Positions 50,403-60,561 of a stretch of 64,000 nt of DNA are shown here, piece after piece. Both the position numbers and the translations under genes were made by a program. Position 1 is the stretch's first letter. The number at the start of each line of letters is the position of its first letter. Source of the DNA: Lachnospiraceae bacterium UBA7202 (GTDB taxonomy: Bacteria; Bacillota; Clostridia; Lachnospirales; Lachnospiraceae). The notes beneath the pieces are model-generated. The model searched no databases and was not told the origin of the DNA. It saw nothing but the letters and a program-made list of their open reading frames with translations. The stretch is from contig DKUO01000048.1 in assembly GCA_002490705.1 (NCBI GenBank), forward strand, positions 15,498 through 79,497, in the 5' to 3' direction.

Positions 50403-52556
50403 ATGGATCTTAATAAAAACAAAGTAAAACTTGAAACATATGAAAAACGCGCCCGCAGTCTGGTCGGGCAGATGACCTTGGAGGAAAAAGCGTTTCAGAT
50501 GGTAAATGGTGCGCCTGCCATAGAAAGGCTGGGCATCAAAGCGTACAACTGGTGGAACGAAGCTCTGCACGGCGTGGCGAGAGCCGGAACGGCAACCGTA
50601 TTCCCGCAGGCAATTTCCATGGCAGCATCCTTTGATGAAGATTTGCTCGAAGAAGTTGCTGACGCCATTGCCACAGAAGGAAGAGCAAAGTTTAACGCAC
50701 AACAGAGATATAGTGACTACGACATATATAAGGGACTGACCTTCTGGTCTCCCAACGTCAATATATTCCGAGACCCACGGTGGGGCAGAGGCCATGAAAC
50801 ATTTGGAGAAGATCCCTATCTGACGTCCAGACTTGGGGTTCGCTTCGTAAAGGGGCTACAGGGGCATGATGAAAACTATTTGAAAACCGCAGCGTGTGCG
50901 AAACACTTTGCAGTACACAGCGGCCCGGAAGATTTACGCCACGAATTTAACGCTAAGGTAAGCATACAAGATCTGTATGAAACATATCTTCCCGCGTTTA
51001 AAGCCTGCGTGCAGGAAGCGGGTGTGGAAGCAGTGATGGGCGCTTATAATCGCACCAACGGGGAGCCCTGCTGCGGAAGTAAAACTCTTTTACAGAATAT
51101 TCTACGAAAGGAGTGGGGTTTTCAAGGGCATGTGGTCTCCGACTGTTGGGCCATTAAAGATTTTCATGAAGGGCACGGCGTAACATTCGAGGCCGAAGAA
51201 TCTGTTGCCATGGCCGTGAATAACGGATGCGACTTAAATTGCGGCGATTTGTTTATTTATGTGGCGGATGCGGTAAGAAAAGGCATGATCGCGGAGGAGC
51301 GGGTAGATGAAGCGCTGGTGCATCTGTTTATGACGAGAATGAAGCTGGGGATGTTGAACGGGGAGGAAAAGACTCCCTATGACGATATTCCGTATACAGT
51401 CGTAGATTCTCGGCAAATGCAGGAGCTCAATCTGAAAACAGCGGAAAAATGTGTGGTGCTGTTAAAAAATGAAGGCGGCCTGCTGCCCTTAGACGAATCC
51501 CGCATCGGCACTATCGGCATAATCGGACCGAACGCCAATAACCGAAAAGCGCTTGTGGGCAATTATGAGGGGACGGCCTCCCGCTATTATACGATTGCCG
51601 AAGGGATTCAGGAACGCGTGGGAGACAATATCCGGGTGCTGGTGTCCGAAGGCTGCCATTTGTATCGGGATCAAATCAGTGATTTGAGCATCGGCAAAGA
51701 CAGAGATTCGGAAGTAAAAGCCGTCTGCGAAGCCAGCGATGTGGTTGTTATGTGTCTTGGACTGGATTCCGGCTTGGAAGGAGAAGAAGGCGATCAGGGA
51801 AATCAGTATGCAAGCGGCGATAAACCAAATCTACATCTTCCCGGCAAACAGCAGGAAATACTAGAAATCGCATATACAAGCGGCAAACCCATCGTTCTCA
51901 TTGTCTTATCCGGAAGCGCGCTTGCCATAGATTGGGCAGATGAAAATATTCCTGCCATTATACAGGGATGGTATCCCGGCGCGCAGGGGGGAAGGGCAAT
52001 TGCCCGAGTATTGTTTGGCGATAAAAATCCAGAGGGAAGGATGCCCGTTACCTTCTATCGGACATCAGAGGAACTGCCGGCGTTTACCGACTACTCCATG
52101 AAGGGCAGAACATACCGCTATATGAAAGGGGAAGCACTCTATCCCTTCGGATACGGCCTATCCTATACAGAGTTTACTTACACCAGTGTGCGGACATCTT
52201 CCGACATAATACAGACGGAAGGCATTACCGTGCGAGCGGTCATCACAAATATAGGCAGCCGGGATGGTATAGAAACAGTGCAGATTTATATAAAGGCTGA
52301 TAGGGACAACACACCTAACGCGCAGCTCAAGGGAATCCGCAAGGTGCCGCTGCAAGTCGGTGAAAGCCGTGAGATAGCAGTCAGACTTCCCCTAGACGCT
52401 TTTGCATTGTATGACGAGCAAGGCGTGAACCGGATAGAGCAGGGACGATATCGGATATATATCGGAGGAACCCAGCCAGACAGCCGCAGTTGGAAATTGA
52501 CAGGAAAGAAGCCGGAAGCGCTTACGGTACTGGCAGTAGAATCATATGTTGTTTAA
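50403..52556 (+). CDS. GH3 beta-xylosidase / beta-glucosidase
   Basis: 717 residues without signal peptide. N-terminal (beta/alpha)8 domain (about 15-320) with RDPRWGRGHETFGEDPYLTS, KHFAVHSGPE and the nucleophile Asp in HVVSDCWAIKD. Then the alpha/beta sandwich domain (about 350-560, VVMCLGLDSGLEGEEGDQ) and a C-terminal fibronectin III-like domain (about 600-700, YPFGYGLSYTEF). The HEALHG-like segment WWNEALHGVARAG and the SDCW sequence fit bacterial xylan beta-xylosidases of GH3. It would release xylose from imported oligosaccharides. Confidence 0.93.
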   Translation: MDLNKNKVKLETYEKRARSLVGQMTLEEKAFQMVNGAPAIERLGIKAYNWWNEALHGVARAGTATVFPQAISMAASFDEDLLEEVADAIATEGRAKFNAQQRYSDYDIYKGLTFWSPNVNIFRDPRWGRGHETFGEDPYLTSRLGVRFVKGLQGHDENYLKTAACAKHFAVHSGPEDLRHEFNAKVSIQDLYETYLPAFKACVQEAGVEAVMGAYNRTNGEPCCGSKTLLQNILRKEWGFQGHVVSDCWAIKDFHEGHGVTFEAEESVAMAVNNGCDLNCGDLFIYVADAVRKGMIAEERVDEALVHLFMTRMKLGMLNGEEKTPYDDIPYTVVDSRQMQELNLKTAEKCVVLLKNEGGLLPLDESRIGTIGIIGPNANNRKALVGNYEGTASRYYTIAEGIQERVGDNIRVLVSEGCHLYRDQISDLSIGKDRDSEVKAVCEASDVVVMCLGLDSGLEGEEGDQGNQYASGDKPNLHLPGKQQEILEIAYTSGKPIVLIVLSGSALAIDWADENIPAIIQGWYPGAQGGRAIARVLFGDKNPEGRMPVTFYRTSEELPAFTDYSMKGRTYRYMKGEALYPFGYGLSYTEFTYTSVRTSSDIIQTEGITVRAVITNIGSRDGIETVQIYIKADRDNTPNAQLKGIRKVPLQVGESREIAVRLPLDAFALYDEQGVNRIEQGRYRIYIGGTQPDSRSWKLTGKKPEALTVLAVESYVV

Positions 52557-52576
52557 AAGTGAAGGAGACTCAACTT

Positions 52577-54601
52577 ATGGAATTTGAACAGGCATGGCTC
52601 AATTATACCAAAAAGGGTTCCTGTGACATGGTAGATCAGCTCACATATATTTGTGTAAAGGCGCAAAACAGTGGGCAGGATGCGCTGCTTAAAAGCAGCG
52701 TAGCAGAATTACAGCGTGCCTTTTCCGGATTTTTCGGCAGACAGCTCGCATTATGCCGAAGCTCAGAGGCCGACAAGTGGGATTCGAAAACGGAACATGG
52801 CATTTATCTCGCTCTGCTGGAAGGCATGCAGCCGGAATCCTATCATGTGTATGAGGAAAACGGGGAGATTACAATAGAAGCATCCGATTCTAGGGGGATT
52901 CTGTACGGCGTATTTGAGTTAATCCGTCAGGTACAGACGGATCGTGCACGTAAAGGCATGAAAATCTTCAAGGCACCGGCAATGCCTCTGCGTATGCTGA
53001 ACCACTGGGATAATATGGACGGCAGTATTGAACGGGGATACTCCGGGAACTCTTTCTTCTTTCAAAACGACCGGATACTGGTGAACGAAAGGACAGTTAC
53101 TTATGCGCGGCTTACAGCTAGCGTTGGCATAAATGCCGTTGTCATTAATAACGTAAACGTAAAAGATGCGGCTACATGGTTGATTACAGAACGGTATCTG
53201 GATAAAGTCCGGGAACTTTCAGACACATTTGCCGCATATGGCATTAAGCTGTATCTCAGTTTGAACTATGCGGCCCCCATAGAGCTTGGAGAACTTGAAA
53301 ACGCGGATCCCTTATCAGAAGAGGTTCGCAACTGGTGGAAAAAACGGATGGCGTTGGTATTCGACAAAGTCCCGAATCTTGGAGGCTTTCTGATTAAAGC
53401 AGATTCAGAAGGCCGTCCCGGGCCATTTACATACAGCAGAACACATGCAGACGGCGCAAATATGCTGGCAGAAGCAGCGGCGCCATACGGGGGAATCATT
53501 ATTTGGAGATGCTTCGTATATAACTGTCAGCAGGATTGGCGAGATGAAAAAACAGATCGGGCAAGGTCCGGATACGACAATTTCATTGGGTTGGACGGCA
53601 AATTTCTGGATAACGTTATTTTACAAATTAAGAACGGCCCCATGGACTTTCAGGTGAGAGAACCGGTTCATCCCCTCTTCGGAGGATTGACACAAACCAA
53701 TCAGATGTTGGAAGTGCAGATTGCTCAAGAATATACGGGACAGCAAAGACATTTGTGTTACCTGATTCCGATGTTTCAAGAGATTTTGAAGTTTCGGACT
53801 TATGTGCAAGAGACGGATGACCGCGTTGAGGACATTGTGTCGGGAAAAACTTTCGGGCAGCATAACTGCGGTATGGCCGCCGTAGCCAATACAGGAGATG
53901 ACGCCAACTGGACAGGTCATGATATGGCAGCGGCAAACTGGTACGGTTTCGGCAGAATCGCTTTTGAGCCGGAGCTTTCGGCGGAGGAAATTGCAAAAGA
54001 ATGGATTCGGCTGACCTACGGAGACGATAAACAAGTGGAAGAGGCACTCCTTTTTCTGCTGATGCATGCATGGGAAGCTTATGAAAAATATACCGCCCCT
54101 CTCGGTATCGGCTGGATGGTTAATCCCGCTTACCATTACGGGCCCAGTGTAGATGGTTACGAATACAGCAGATGGGGCACCTATCACCGTGCCGACCATG
54201 AGGGCATCGGTGTGGACAGAAGCCATGAGGGAACAGGATATGCATGTCTGTACAGAGAACCGAACGCTTCCATCTATGATGACAAGGAACGATGTCCGGA
54301 TGCGCTCCTTTTGTTCTTTCACCATATACCATATACTTGGAAGTTGAAATCCGGCAAGACAGTCATTCAACATATTTACGATACGCATTTTGAAGGCGTT
54401 GCCATTGTGGACGACATGGTAGATCGGTTTATGAAACTGGAGGGTAAGCTTCCGGAAAAACCCTATTTGCGGATGCTTAAACGCTTCCTGCACCAAAAAG
54501 AACACGCAAGAGAGTGGCGCGACCAAATCAATACGTACTTCTACAGAAAATCCGGCATACCGGATGAAAAAGGAAGAAAAATATATGGAGGTGTGAGATG
54601 A
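52577..54601 (+). CDS. aguA: Alpha-glucuronidase (GH67)
   Basis: 674 residues from the ATG at 52577 (AAGGAG upstream). Removes (4-O-methyl)glucuronate from the non-reducing-end xylose of xylo-oligosaccharides inside the cell. GH67 hallmarks: LRMLNHWDNMDGSIERGYSG, FLIKADSEGRPGPFTYSRTH (acid Glu region), IKNGPMDFQVREPVHPLFG and QMLEVQIAQEYTGQ, which carry the catalytic Asp and Glu. The C-terminal domain includes HHIPYTWKLKSG. It ends with a 4-bp overlap onto the permease gene. It is the key marker that the locus targets glucuronoxylan. Confidence 0.96.
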   Translation: MEFEQAWLNYTKKGSCDMVDQLTYICVKAQNSGQDALLKSSVAELQRAFSGFFGRQLALCRSSEADKWDSKTEHGIYLALLEGMQPESYHVYEENGEITIEASDSRGILYGVFELIRQVQTDRARKGMKIFKAPAMPLRMLNHWDNMDGSIERGYSGNSFFFQNDRILVNERTVTYARLTASVGINAVVINNVNVKDAATWLITERYLDKVRELSDTFAAYGIKLYLSLNYAAPIELGELENADPLSEEVRNWWKKRMALVFDKVPNLGGFLIKADSEGRPGPFTYSRTHADGANMLAEAAAPYGGIIIWRCFVYNCQQDWRDEKTDRARSGYDNFIGLDGKFLDNVILQIKNGPMDFQVREPVHPLFGGLTQTNQMLEVQIAQEYTGQQRHLCYLIPMFQEILKFRTYVQETDDRVEDIVSGKTFGQHNCGMAAVANTGDDANWTGHDMAAANWYGFGRIAFEPELSAEEIAKEWIRLTYGDDKQVEEALLFLLMHAWEAYEKYTAPLGIGWMVNPAYHYGPSVDGYEYSRWGTYHRADHEGIGVDRSHEGTGYACLYREPNASIYDDKERCPDALLLFFHHIPYTWKLKSGKTVIQHIYDTHFEGVAIVDDMVDRFMKLEGKLPEKPYLRMLKRFLHQKEHAREWRDQINTYFYRKSGIPDEKGRKIYGGVR

Positions 54602-55554
54602 AAAAAGAGAAGAAAAATACCCCCCCCCCGGTATCTAACAAGCAAAGCTTAGGGGTTTACATGAAGAGATATTGGCAGTTATACGTTCTGCTTGCCCTGC
54701 CAATGCTCTATTTGTTGATATTTAAATACATCCCGATGATTTATATCCAGATCGCATTTAAGAAGTACAGTATTGTACAGAGCGTGTGGGAGATGCCGCT
54801 TGCAGACAACTACGGGTTTGAGTATTTCATTAAAGCATTTAAGAACAAAGATTTTATCAATGCGCTCCGCAATACGCTGGTACTGAATATATTCGATCTT
54901 ATTATCGGATTCCCGGCGCCGATTATTTTTGCGCTGATTCTCAATGAACTTGTATTTAAAAAATTTAAGCGGGTAGTGCAGACGATTGCCTACATGCCGC
55001 ACTTCCTTTCATGGGTAATTATATATGGTCTGGCTTTGCAATTATTTGCGCCGAGTACCGGGTTTGTCAATATGATATTGACAACTCTGGGGTTCGAATC
55101 TGTTCCTTTCCTAAACGATCCTTATCACTGGGTGCGGACATACATATCCCTTGGCGTATGGCAGAGCTTTGGCTGGAATTCTATTGTTTATCTGGCCGCT
55201 ATCGCGGGAATTAATTCAGAATTATATGAAGCTGCCTCGGTTGACGGGGCGGGACGTTTTAAAAAAATGTGGCATATTACACTGCCGGGCATCAAACCCA
55301 CCATTGTAGTATTGCTTGTCATGAATCTCGGCAACATTTTGGGCAGTGGCTTTGACAGACCCTTCGCGCTGCAAAACAATCTGGTTATGAATGTGTCTGA
55401 GGTACTTGCAACATTTATTTATAAAAACGGTATTAAGGGACTGCAATTCTCACTGACAACAGCCGTAGGACTCTTCCAATCAGTAGTATGCGTTATTTTC
55501 CTGCTGTTGGCAAACTGGTTGTCCAGAAAACTCGGCGAACGCGGCATCTGGTAA
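54598..55554 (+). CDS. lplB: Oligosaccharide ABC transporter permease (LplB type)
   Basis: 318 residues with six membrane segments from about residue 27. The EAA loop for the ATPase reads YEAASVDGAGRFKKMWHITL (about 208-227). LplB/LplC permeases import complex oligosaccharides, often aldouronates, with a separate shared ATPase (MsmK type) that is not encoded here. The start is ATG in GAGATGAAAAAAG overlapping the aguA stop. A run of ten C spans codons 8-11, a potential slippage site. An alternative ATG at 54661 (MKRYWQLYVLL) downstream of the tract would avoid it. Confidence 0.93.
   Translation: MKKEKKNTPPPVSNKQSLGVYMKRYWQLYVLLALPMLYLLIFKYIPMIYIQIAFKKYSIVQSVWEMPLADNYGFEYFIKAFKNKDFINALRNTLVLNIFDLIIGFPAPIIFALILNELVFKKFKRVVQTIAYMPHFLSWVIIYGLALQLFAPSTGFVNMILTTLGFESVPFLNDPYHWVRTYISLGVWQSFGWNSIVYLAAIAGINSELYEAASVDGAGRFKKMWHITLPGIKPTIVVLLVMNLGNILGSGFDRPFALQNNLVMNVSEVLATFIYKNGIKGLQFSLTTAVGLFQSVVCVIFLLLANWLSRKLGERGIW
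54620..54629 (+). repeat. C10 homopolymer tract in the permease 5' end
   Basis: Ten consecutive C encode part of NTPPPV at codons 7-12 of lplB. Gain or loss of one C would stop translation early. It is the longest C homopolymer that I noticed in the window. Confidence 0.85.
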
Positions 55555-55572
55555 AGAAAGGAGGCAAAAAGA

Positions 55573-56442
55573 ATGGTCAAATCAAAATCTGCAAAAATGG
55601 GCGATTGGTGTTTTGTTGTCATCTGCGTTATTGTCAGTCTGATCTGTATTATTCCCATGCTGAATCTGCTGGCCCGTTCGTTAAGTTCCACGGATGCGCT
55701 AATCAAGCATGAGGTCTATTTATTGCCAAAGGGACTGAATTTTAAAGCATACGCTACAGTTCTGAGTGATATGAAATATGTCAGATCGTTTTTCTGGACG
55801 GTATTCCTGACAATTGTGTGTACCATTGTATCCCTTACGATGACAACACTCTGCGCATATCCGCTTATATTCGAAAATTTAAAAGGCCGCTCTGCTATCA
55901 ATATCTTTATTACGATTACGATGTTCTTTAATGCGGGAACCATTCCCAATTATCTATTGATGAAGAACTTGAATTTGCTGAGCAATCCGCTTGTACTGAT
56001 TGTACCAAGCTGTATGAGCGTATACAACATGATTATTATGCGAAGCTTTTTCTATGGGATTCCCGAGAGCCTGCGAGAATCCGCTGAAATTGACGGGGCC
56101 AGTTATTTTCGTATTTTAGTCAGTATTTATCTGCCGCTATCTAAACCCGTGTTTGCAACACTTGCCCTGTTCTATGCAGTAGGCCGTTGGAACGGATACT
56201 CGGATGCGCTGATGTATATGAACAAAGAGATTTTTTATCCGCTGCAGTTGTTCTTGTACAACATTCTGAACAACATGAACAACGTAGAGGTGACGACACA
56301 GGAGGGCTTTTCCACGCCTGGACTTACCGAATCACTGAAGGCAGCGATTGTTATGTTCTCGACCATACCGATCTTGTGCATTTATCCATGGCTGCAAAAA
56401 TACTTTATTCATGGCGTTACGATGGGAGCAGTCAAAGAATAA
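55573..56442 (+). CDS. lplC: Oligosaccharide ABC transporter permease (LplC type)
   Basis: 289 residues, six membrane segments. The EAA loop reads RESAEIDGASYFRILVSIYL (about 176-195). It forms the heteromeric channel with LplB. The C-terminus PWLQKYFIHGVTMGAVKE is typical of the LplC family. It starts 18 bp after lplB, with AAAGGAGG upstream. Confidence 0.95.
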   Translation: MVKSKSAKMGDWCFVVICVIVSLICIIPMLNLLARSLSSTDALIKHEVYLLPKGLNFKAYATVLSDMKYVRSFFWTVFLTIVCTIVSLTMTTLCAYPLIFENLKGRSAINIFITITMFFNAGTIPNYLLMKNLNLLSNPLVLIVPSCMSVYNMIIMRSFFYGIPESLRESAEIDGASYFRILVSIYLPLSKPVFATLALFYAVGRWNGYSDALMYMNKEIFYPLQLFLYNILNNMNNVEVTTQEGFSTPGLTESLKAAIVMFSTIPILCIYPWLQKYFIHGVTMGAVKE

Positions 56443-56521
56443 TCCGGAATAATCGGATTATGAAAGCTTTATAATCCGCTCATTCATATACCATTTATCA
56501 AAAGAAAGGGAGGTAAAGAAA

Positions 56522-58267
56522 GTGAAGAAAAAATTATTATCCGTATTACTGGCTGGCTCTATGGTGTTGTCATTGGCAGCCTGTGGTTCCGGTGATTCCG
56601 GTAGCACACCACAGGACTCAACCGCGACACAGCAGACAGATACCACGACAGAGCCTGCACAGAATACAACCGCAGCGGAGGATTCCGCAAGCAATGCAGC
56701 AGCAGATCCTACGAACGGAGAGTTAGTGGACGGCAAGTTCGTAGACACAAGAAAGATTACGGTAGAAGTATACGACCGTGGTAACGACGATGGTTCCGAT
56801 CCAACCAACAACAACTATACGAAATGGATTAAGGAACAGATGCTAGAACGTCACAATGTTGAAGTAGAATTTGTCGCGGTTCCCCGTTGGACTGAAGTTG
56901 AGCAGATTAATAACCTTCTGGCAGCAGGCGATGCACCGGATATCTGTCTGACCTATGACTATCCTACTGTACTGACCTACGCAAACATGGGCGGCGTGTT
57001 GGATTTAAGCTCTTATGTAGACGATTACAAGTCTCTGCTTCCCAATTTGTGGGATTGGCTCGGTGAGACAAATATTTACTGGGACAAAGATCCTGTAAAC
57101 GGGACACTTTGGGCCGTGGAAGGCAAGAGAGCCGTGACAAACCGTATCAACACCTTTGTCCGCAAAGACTGGTTAGATAAATTAGGCTTGCAGGAGCCTA
57201 CCACCCGTCAAGAATTTGAGGATATGATTATCGCATTCAGAGACAATGCGGATACGCTTCTCGGCGCAGATGCCGACAAGATGATCCCTTATTCCGTAAG
57301 TTTTGACGTCGGATGGAGGGCAGCGCTTTTGATTGAGTCTTTCATTGATCCGGAGATTTCCGATTACGAATACTATATCAATGGATTTGATGACAGAGCG
57401 CTGACACAGAACGGAACCAAAGAGGCGATGCGTCTGCTAAATAAATGGTATAACGAAGACCTACTCTGGGACGATTTCGCTCTGTACGGAAGCGGTGACT
57501 CCACAGAGGACGACATGATTAAGGCTGGATATGTGGGCGCATTCATGCACAACTGGGATTATCCCTATAGAGACGGTGAAAACAGCATTCAGACAAACCT
57601 TTCAAGAATCGTAGGTCCGGATGCAAAATATGTGGTGGTAGACTGCTTTGAGGATAAGAATGGCGGACATAACAAATTCGTCACAAGTACTGCCGGTGAC
57701 CGTAAAATTTTCTTCCCCACGACAAACGACGAGCCTCTGGCATCCATGCTGTATCTGGATTTCATAAGCTCCCCTGACGTAATTGAATATCTACAAATTG
57801 GTCCGGAAGGCGTAACACATAACAAGCTGGAAGACGGTACGGTAGAAATTATTGCAGCGACCGGCGATGACATCCAGAACTCCGGATTTAACATTGACTA
57901 CACAATTACCTGTAATGGTTTACATCTGACAGACGAAGACCTTACATTAAGGTCGATGGCTTACTCCTACAGCGGGATTGACCCGGAGCTTGTAAAGACC
58001 GCGCACGAGATCTGCAACACGGATATCAGACGCGCGAAGAATGTAAACGTAGGTGCGATTACTTCGGAAGAAGGACAGGGGCCTACACTTTCCAGTAAAA
58101 GAGATGTCGTATATGATACCGCACTTTCCGCACCGGTTGATAAATTTGACGAGGTATGGGACGCAGGTATTGCCGACTACTTAAGCTCCGGCGGACAAGC
58201 AATTATTGATGAACGTGCCGAGAAATGGAAAGCAACCTTCGGAGATGCCACATCGTTACCGGAATAA
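56522..58267 (+). CDS. Extracellular oligosaccharide-binding lipoprotein
   Basis: 581 residues starting with GTG (GGGAGG 8 bases upstream). Signal peptide with lipobox LSLAAC (Cys about 21), then a serine/threonine-rich linker (about 22-65) and the solute-binding fold of the LplA/family 1 type (VEVYDRGNDDGSDPTNNNYT, AAGDAPDICLTYDYPTV, ending IIDERAEKWKATFGDA). It captures ligand for the LplB/LplC permease. Within this operon the likely ligand is (methyl)glucurono-xylo-oligosaccharide. It is the last gene before the terminator. Confidence 0.94.
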   Translation: MKKKLLSVLLAGSMVLSLAACGSGDSGSTPQDSTATQQTDTTTEPAQNTTAAEDSASNAAADPTNGELVDGKFVDTRKITVEVYDRGNDDGSDPTNNNYTKWIKEQMLERHNVEVEFVAVPRWTEVEQINNLLAAGDAPDICLTYDYPTVLTYANMGGVLDLSSYVDDYKSLLPNLWDWLGETNIYWDKDPVNGTLWAVEGKRAVTNRINTFVRKDWLDKLGLQEPTTRQEFEDMIIAFRDNADTLLGADADKMIPYSVSFDVGWRAALLIESFIDPEISDYEYYINGFDDRALTQNGTKEAMRLLNKWYNEDLLWDDFALYGSGDSTEDDMIKAGYVGAFMHNWDYPYRDGENSIQTNLSRIVGPDAKYVVVDCFEDKNGGHNKFVTSTAGDRKIFFPTTNDEPLASMLYLDFISSPDVIEYLQIGPEGVTHNKLEDGTVEIIAATGDDIQNSGFNIDYTITCNGLHLTDEDLTLRSMAYSYSGIDPELVKTAHEICNTDIRRAKNVNVGAITSEEGQGPTLSSKRDVVYDTALSAPVDKFDEVWDAGIADYLSSGGQAIIDERAEKWKATFGDATSLPE

Positions 58268-58287
58268 AAGAAGTTAAAATGAATAAG

Positions 58288-58328
58288 AAAATCCGATGTA
58301 TTCCGCCATAGAATCATCGGATTTTTTT
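58288..58328 (+). terminator. Terminator of the glucuronoxylan operon
   Basis: Perfect 11-bp stem AAAATCCGATG / CATCGGATTTT with a 16-base loop and a run of T. It closes the operon 20 bp after the last stop. Confidence 0.88.
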
Positions 58329-58392
58329 ATGAAACCGTATCTCTGCCGGTCCTCTCCTTTTAGTAAAACCGAAGTCTACGACAACTCAGAAG

Positions 58393-59136
58393 TTATTTAC
58401 AATAGTAACTGAAATACCGCTCCCGCAATCCCTTATACGCGCCTCTGGGAAGGTAAATTCTTTTCCCGCCTGTCAGACAGACGTCCCTCGCGTTCATACT
58501 GTCAACATATTCCAGATTGACAATAAAGGCCGAACCAACCCTCACAAACTCCCCGTAATCCGAAAGGATTGTTCCGAGCTCCGTCATGGTCATACGCTGT
58601 AGATACTCCCCGCCTCCCGCAAGATGAATATATTGTATTTTCCCCTGCGCTTCGCAATATACGATATCGTTTACCGCCACCTTCACGAATCTTCCTTCCA
58701 CTTTGAGTAAAATATATTTTTTCTTCTCTTCCTCTTCACTCTCCAAAAAGGTGTCCAGCACGTCAAACATCTTCTCCTGTGTGACCGGCTTTAAGAGATA
58801 CTGCGACGCATTCACGTCAAAGGCCTCCAACGCATATTCTCCGGAGGTAGTGAGAAAGACCAATCTGGCTCTGCTTCCCATACTTCGCAGTTTTTTTGCC
58901 GCCGCCATTCCCATGGATTCCGATACCCCTCCCGGTCCGGGCATAAAGATATCCATAAAAATCAAATCCGGCGCATAATTTCTGTCCTCCATCCGGTAAA
59001 GCAGTTCGTCCGCACTCTCAAAGCACTCAATGATAAAGTCTGTTTGGGGATGTTCTTTCTCATATGCGTTCAATATTTTTTCTGTCTTATTCAATTCCTC
59101 TGTCTCGTCGTCGCACAAAGCTGTTAAATATGTCAT
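58393..59136 (-). CDS. LytTR-family response regulator
   Basis: 247 residues. Receiver domain (about 1-125) with ALCDDETEELNKTE, phospho-acceptor Asp in LIFMDIFMPGPGG and Lys in LLKPVTQEK. LytTR DNA-binding domain (about 140-245) with KVAVNDIVYCEAQGKIQYIH and EFVRVGSAFIVNLEYVDSM. AgrA-like regulators control peptide signalling, virulence or bacteriocin functions. Its start overlaps the kinase stop by 4 bp (ATGA). Confidence 0.93.
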   Translation of the reverse strand: MTYLTALCDDETEELNKTEKILNAYEKEHPQTDFIIECFESADELLYRMEDRNYAPDLIFMDIFMPGPGGVSESMGMAAAKKLRSMGSRARLVFLTTSGEYALEAFDVNASQYLLKPVTQEKMFDVLDTFLESEEEEKKKYILLKVEGRFVKVAVNDIVYCEAQGKIQYIHLAGGGEYLQRMTMTELGTILSDYGEFVRVGSAFIVNLEYVDSMNARDVCLTGGKRIYLPRGAYKGLRERYFSYYCK

Positions 59137-60482
59137 TTTTCCTCCGCTGTATTCTGTCTGTCTTTTATTTCTGTCGGTTCCATATTCATAATCAACCGAA
59201 ATATAAACACGCCGTCATCATTTTTAAAATCATATTCCCCGCCATACTTTTTCGCTGTTCTGATGATACTCGAAACCCCCACGCCTCCCGTAAACTCATT
59301 GCCGGGCTTTCCGTCCTTTAAGGTCGTTTCCTTTCTACAGCTGTTGCTGCATGAGATAACCAGCTTATTTCTTTGTCTTTTAATCCTCATCCGGATAAAC
59401 CGCGCCCGTGTGTCCATTTGCTTTTTCATATCCATACAGGCATAAATCGCGTTTTCATAGGCGTTTGCAAGAATCGCTACCAGATCAATCCCCGATATTG
59501 GCAGCTCTTTTCCCAGCTCCACGTCAAGCGTAACTTCAATCTGTTCATTCCGCGCCTTTCTGGTATACGCTGACAGAACGTTATTGACCGCCGGATTTGC
59601 ACATATCGTTTCCGGTACTCCCTGATCGGTCTCCCTGTCATACTCCTTCAGATATTGCAACAATTCATCCGTCTGCCCCCTGCGCACATACTCCGCCATG
59701 ACTGCGTTATGATGCCTGATATCATGCCGAAGCCGTCTGCCGGATTCCACAGATTCCTCCAAAATCTCTGTCTGCCGCTCCAAAAGCCGGTAGTTCATCT
59801 GTATGAGCTGGTTTTCCCTCTCATATTCCTTCTCCTTGCCCACATGCAGATAAAAACGGTAGACAAGAAGCTGCAACGTCCCCGTCAGAATAAAATTCAC
59901 CAAAATCTGATAGATCCGCTGCCCGGTAACGTCCCTGTTAAGCGAAGGATTCAGGATGAAACCGATGCCGAACAACACACAGACGATCAGAGCGGCAATA
60001 CTGAACTTATCCGCTTCATTTTCCACATAATCACCAAAACCCTTTATGGATTCCCTGACATATCTGTAAAGCAGAAAAGCGATAAGTAAATTCAGCAAAA
60101 TACGGAAAATAATATCCGCCCACACATTTCGGTTAAAAAATATGATCGAAATCTCCAGACCGCCAATCACGAAAACCGACATCAGATAAAAAACCAACGC
60201 CAGTTTATACATTGTCAGATAAACGGAATCCCTGCTCATCAAAATCGCAAAGACCACAAAGCACATATACATGATAAAAGCCACCATCCGCACGCAGCTC
60301 TCCCAATCCGCCACATACCAGATACAGGCAGACACAACCAATATCGTGCAGAAGCATCCATAACTGATCACCGTCTTTTTTCTGTCAAACCGCGACTCGG
60401 AAAGAATGGAAAATAACAGGATCGTTCCCGCAAGACTTACCGCAAACCGGATAAACGCTATGTATACGGAGCCTCCTAACAT
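59133..60482 (-). CDS. GHKL sensor histidine kinase (AgrC-like)
   Basis: 449 residues. Six or seven membrane segments occupy about 5-210. The coiled-coil helix and H box follow: SGRRLRHDIRHHNAVMAEYV. The GHKL ATPase domain has ILANAYENAIYACMD (N box) and GVGVSSIIRTAKKYGGEYDF. The pair resembles AgrC/AgrA, but no peptide precursor or AgrB-like processing gene is adjacent. AGAGGA precedes the ATG. Confidence 0.92.
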   Translation of the reverse strand: MLGGSVYIAFIRFAVSLAGTILLFSILSESRFDRKKTVISYGCFCTILVVSACIWYVADWESCVRMVAFIMYMCFVVFAILMSRDSVYLTMYKLALVFYLMSVFVIGGLEISIIFFNRNVWADIIFRILLNLLIAFLLYRYVRESIKGFGDYVENEADKFSIAALIVCVLFGIGFILNPSLNRDVTGQRIYQILVNFILTGTLQLLVYRFYLHVGKEKEYERENQLIQMNYRLLERQTEILEESVESGRRLRHDIRHHNAVMAEYVRRGQTDELLQYLKEYDRETDQGVPETICANPAVNNVLSAYTRKARNEQIEVTLDVELGKELPISGIDLVAILANAYENAIYACMDMKKQMDTRARFIRMRIKRQRNKLVISCSNSCRKETTLKDGKPGNEFTGGVGVSSIIRTAKKYGGEYDFKNDDGVFIFRLIMNMEPTEIKDRQNTAEEK

Positions 60483-60561
60483 TTTTATTCCTCTTTTCTA
60501 CTGATTGATCTCATCCAAATTCTCTACTTTAATAACATTATTCTACAATATTTTTTATCAT

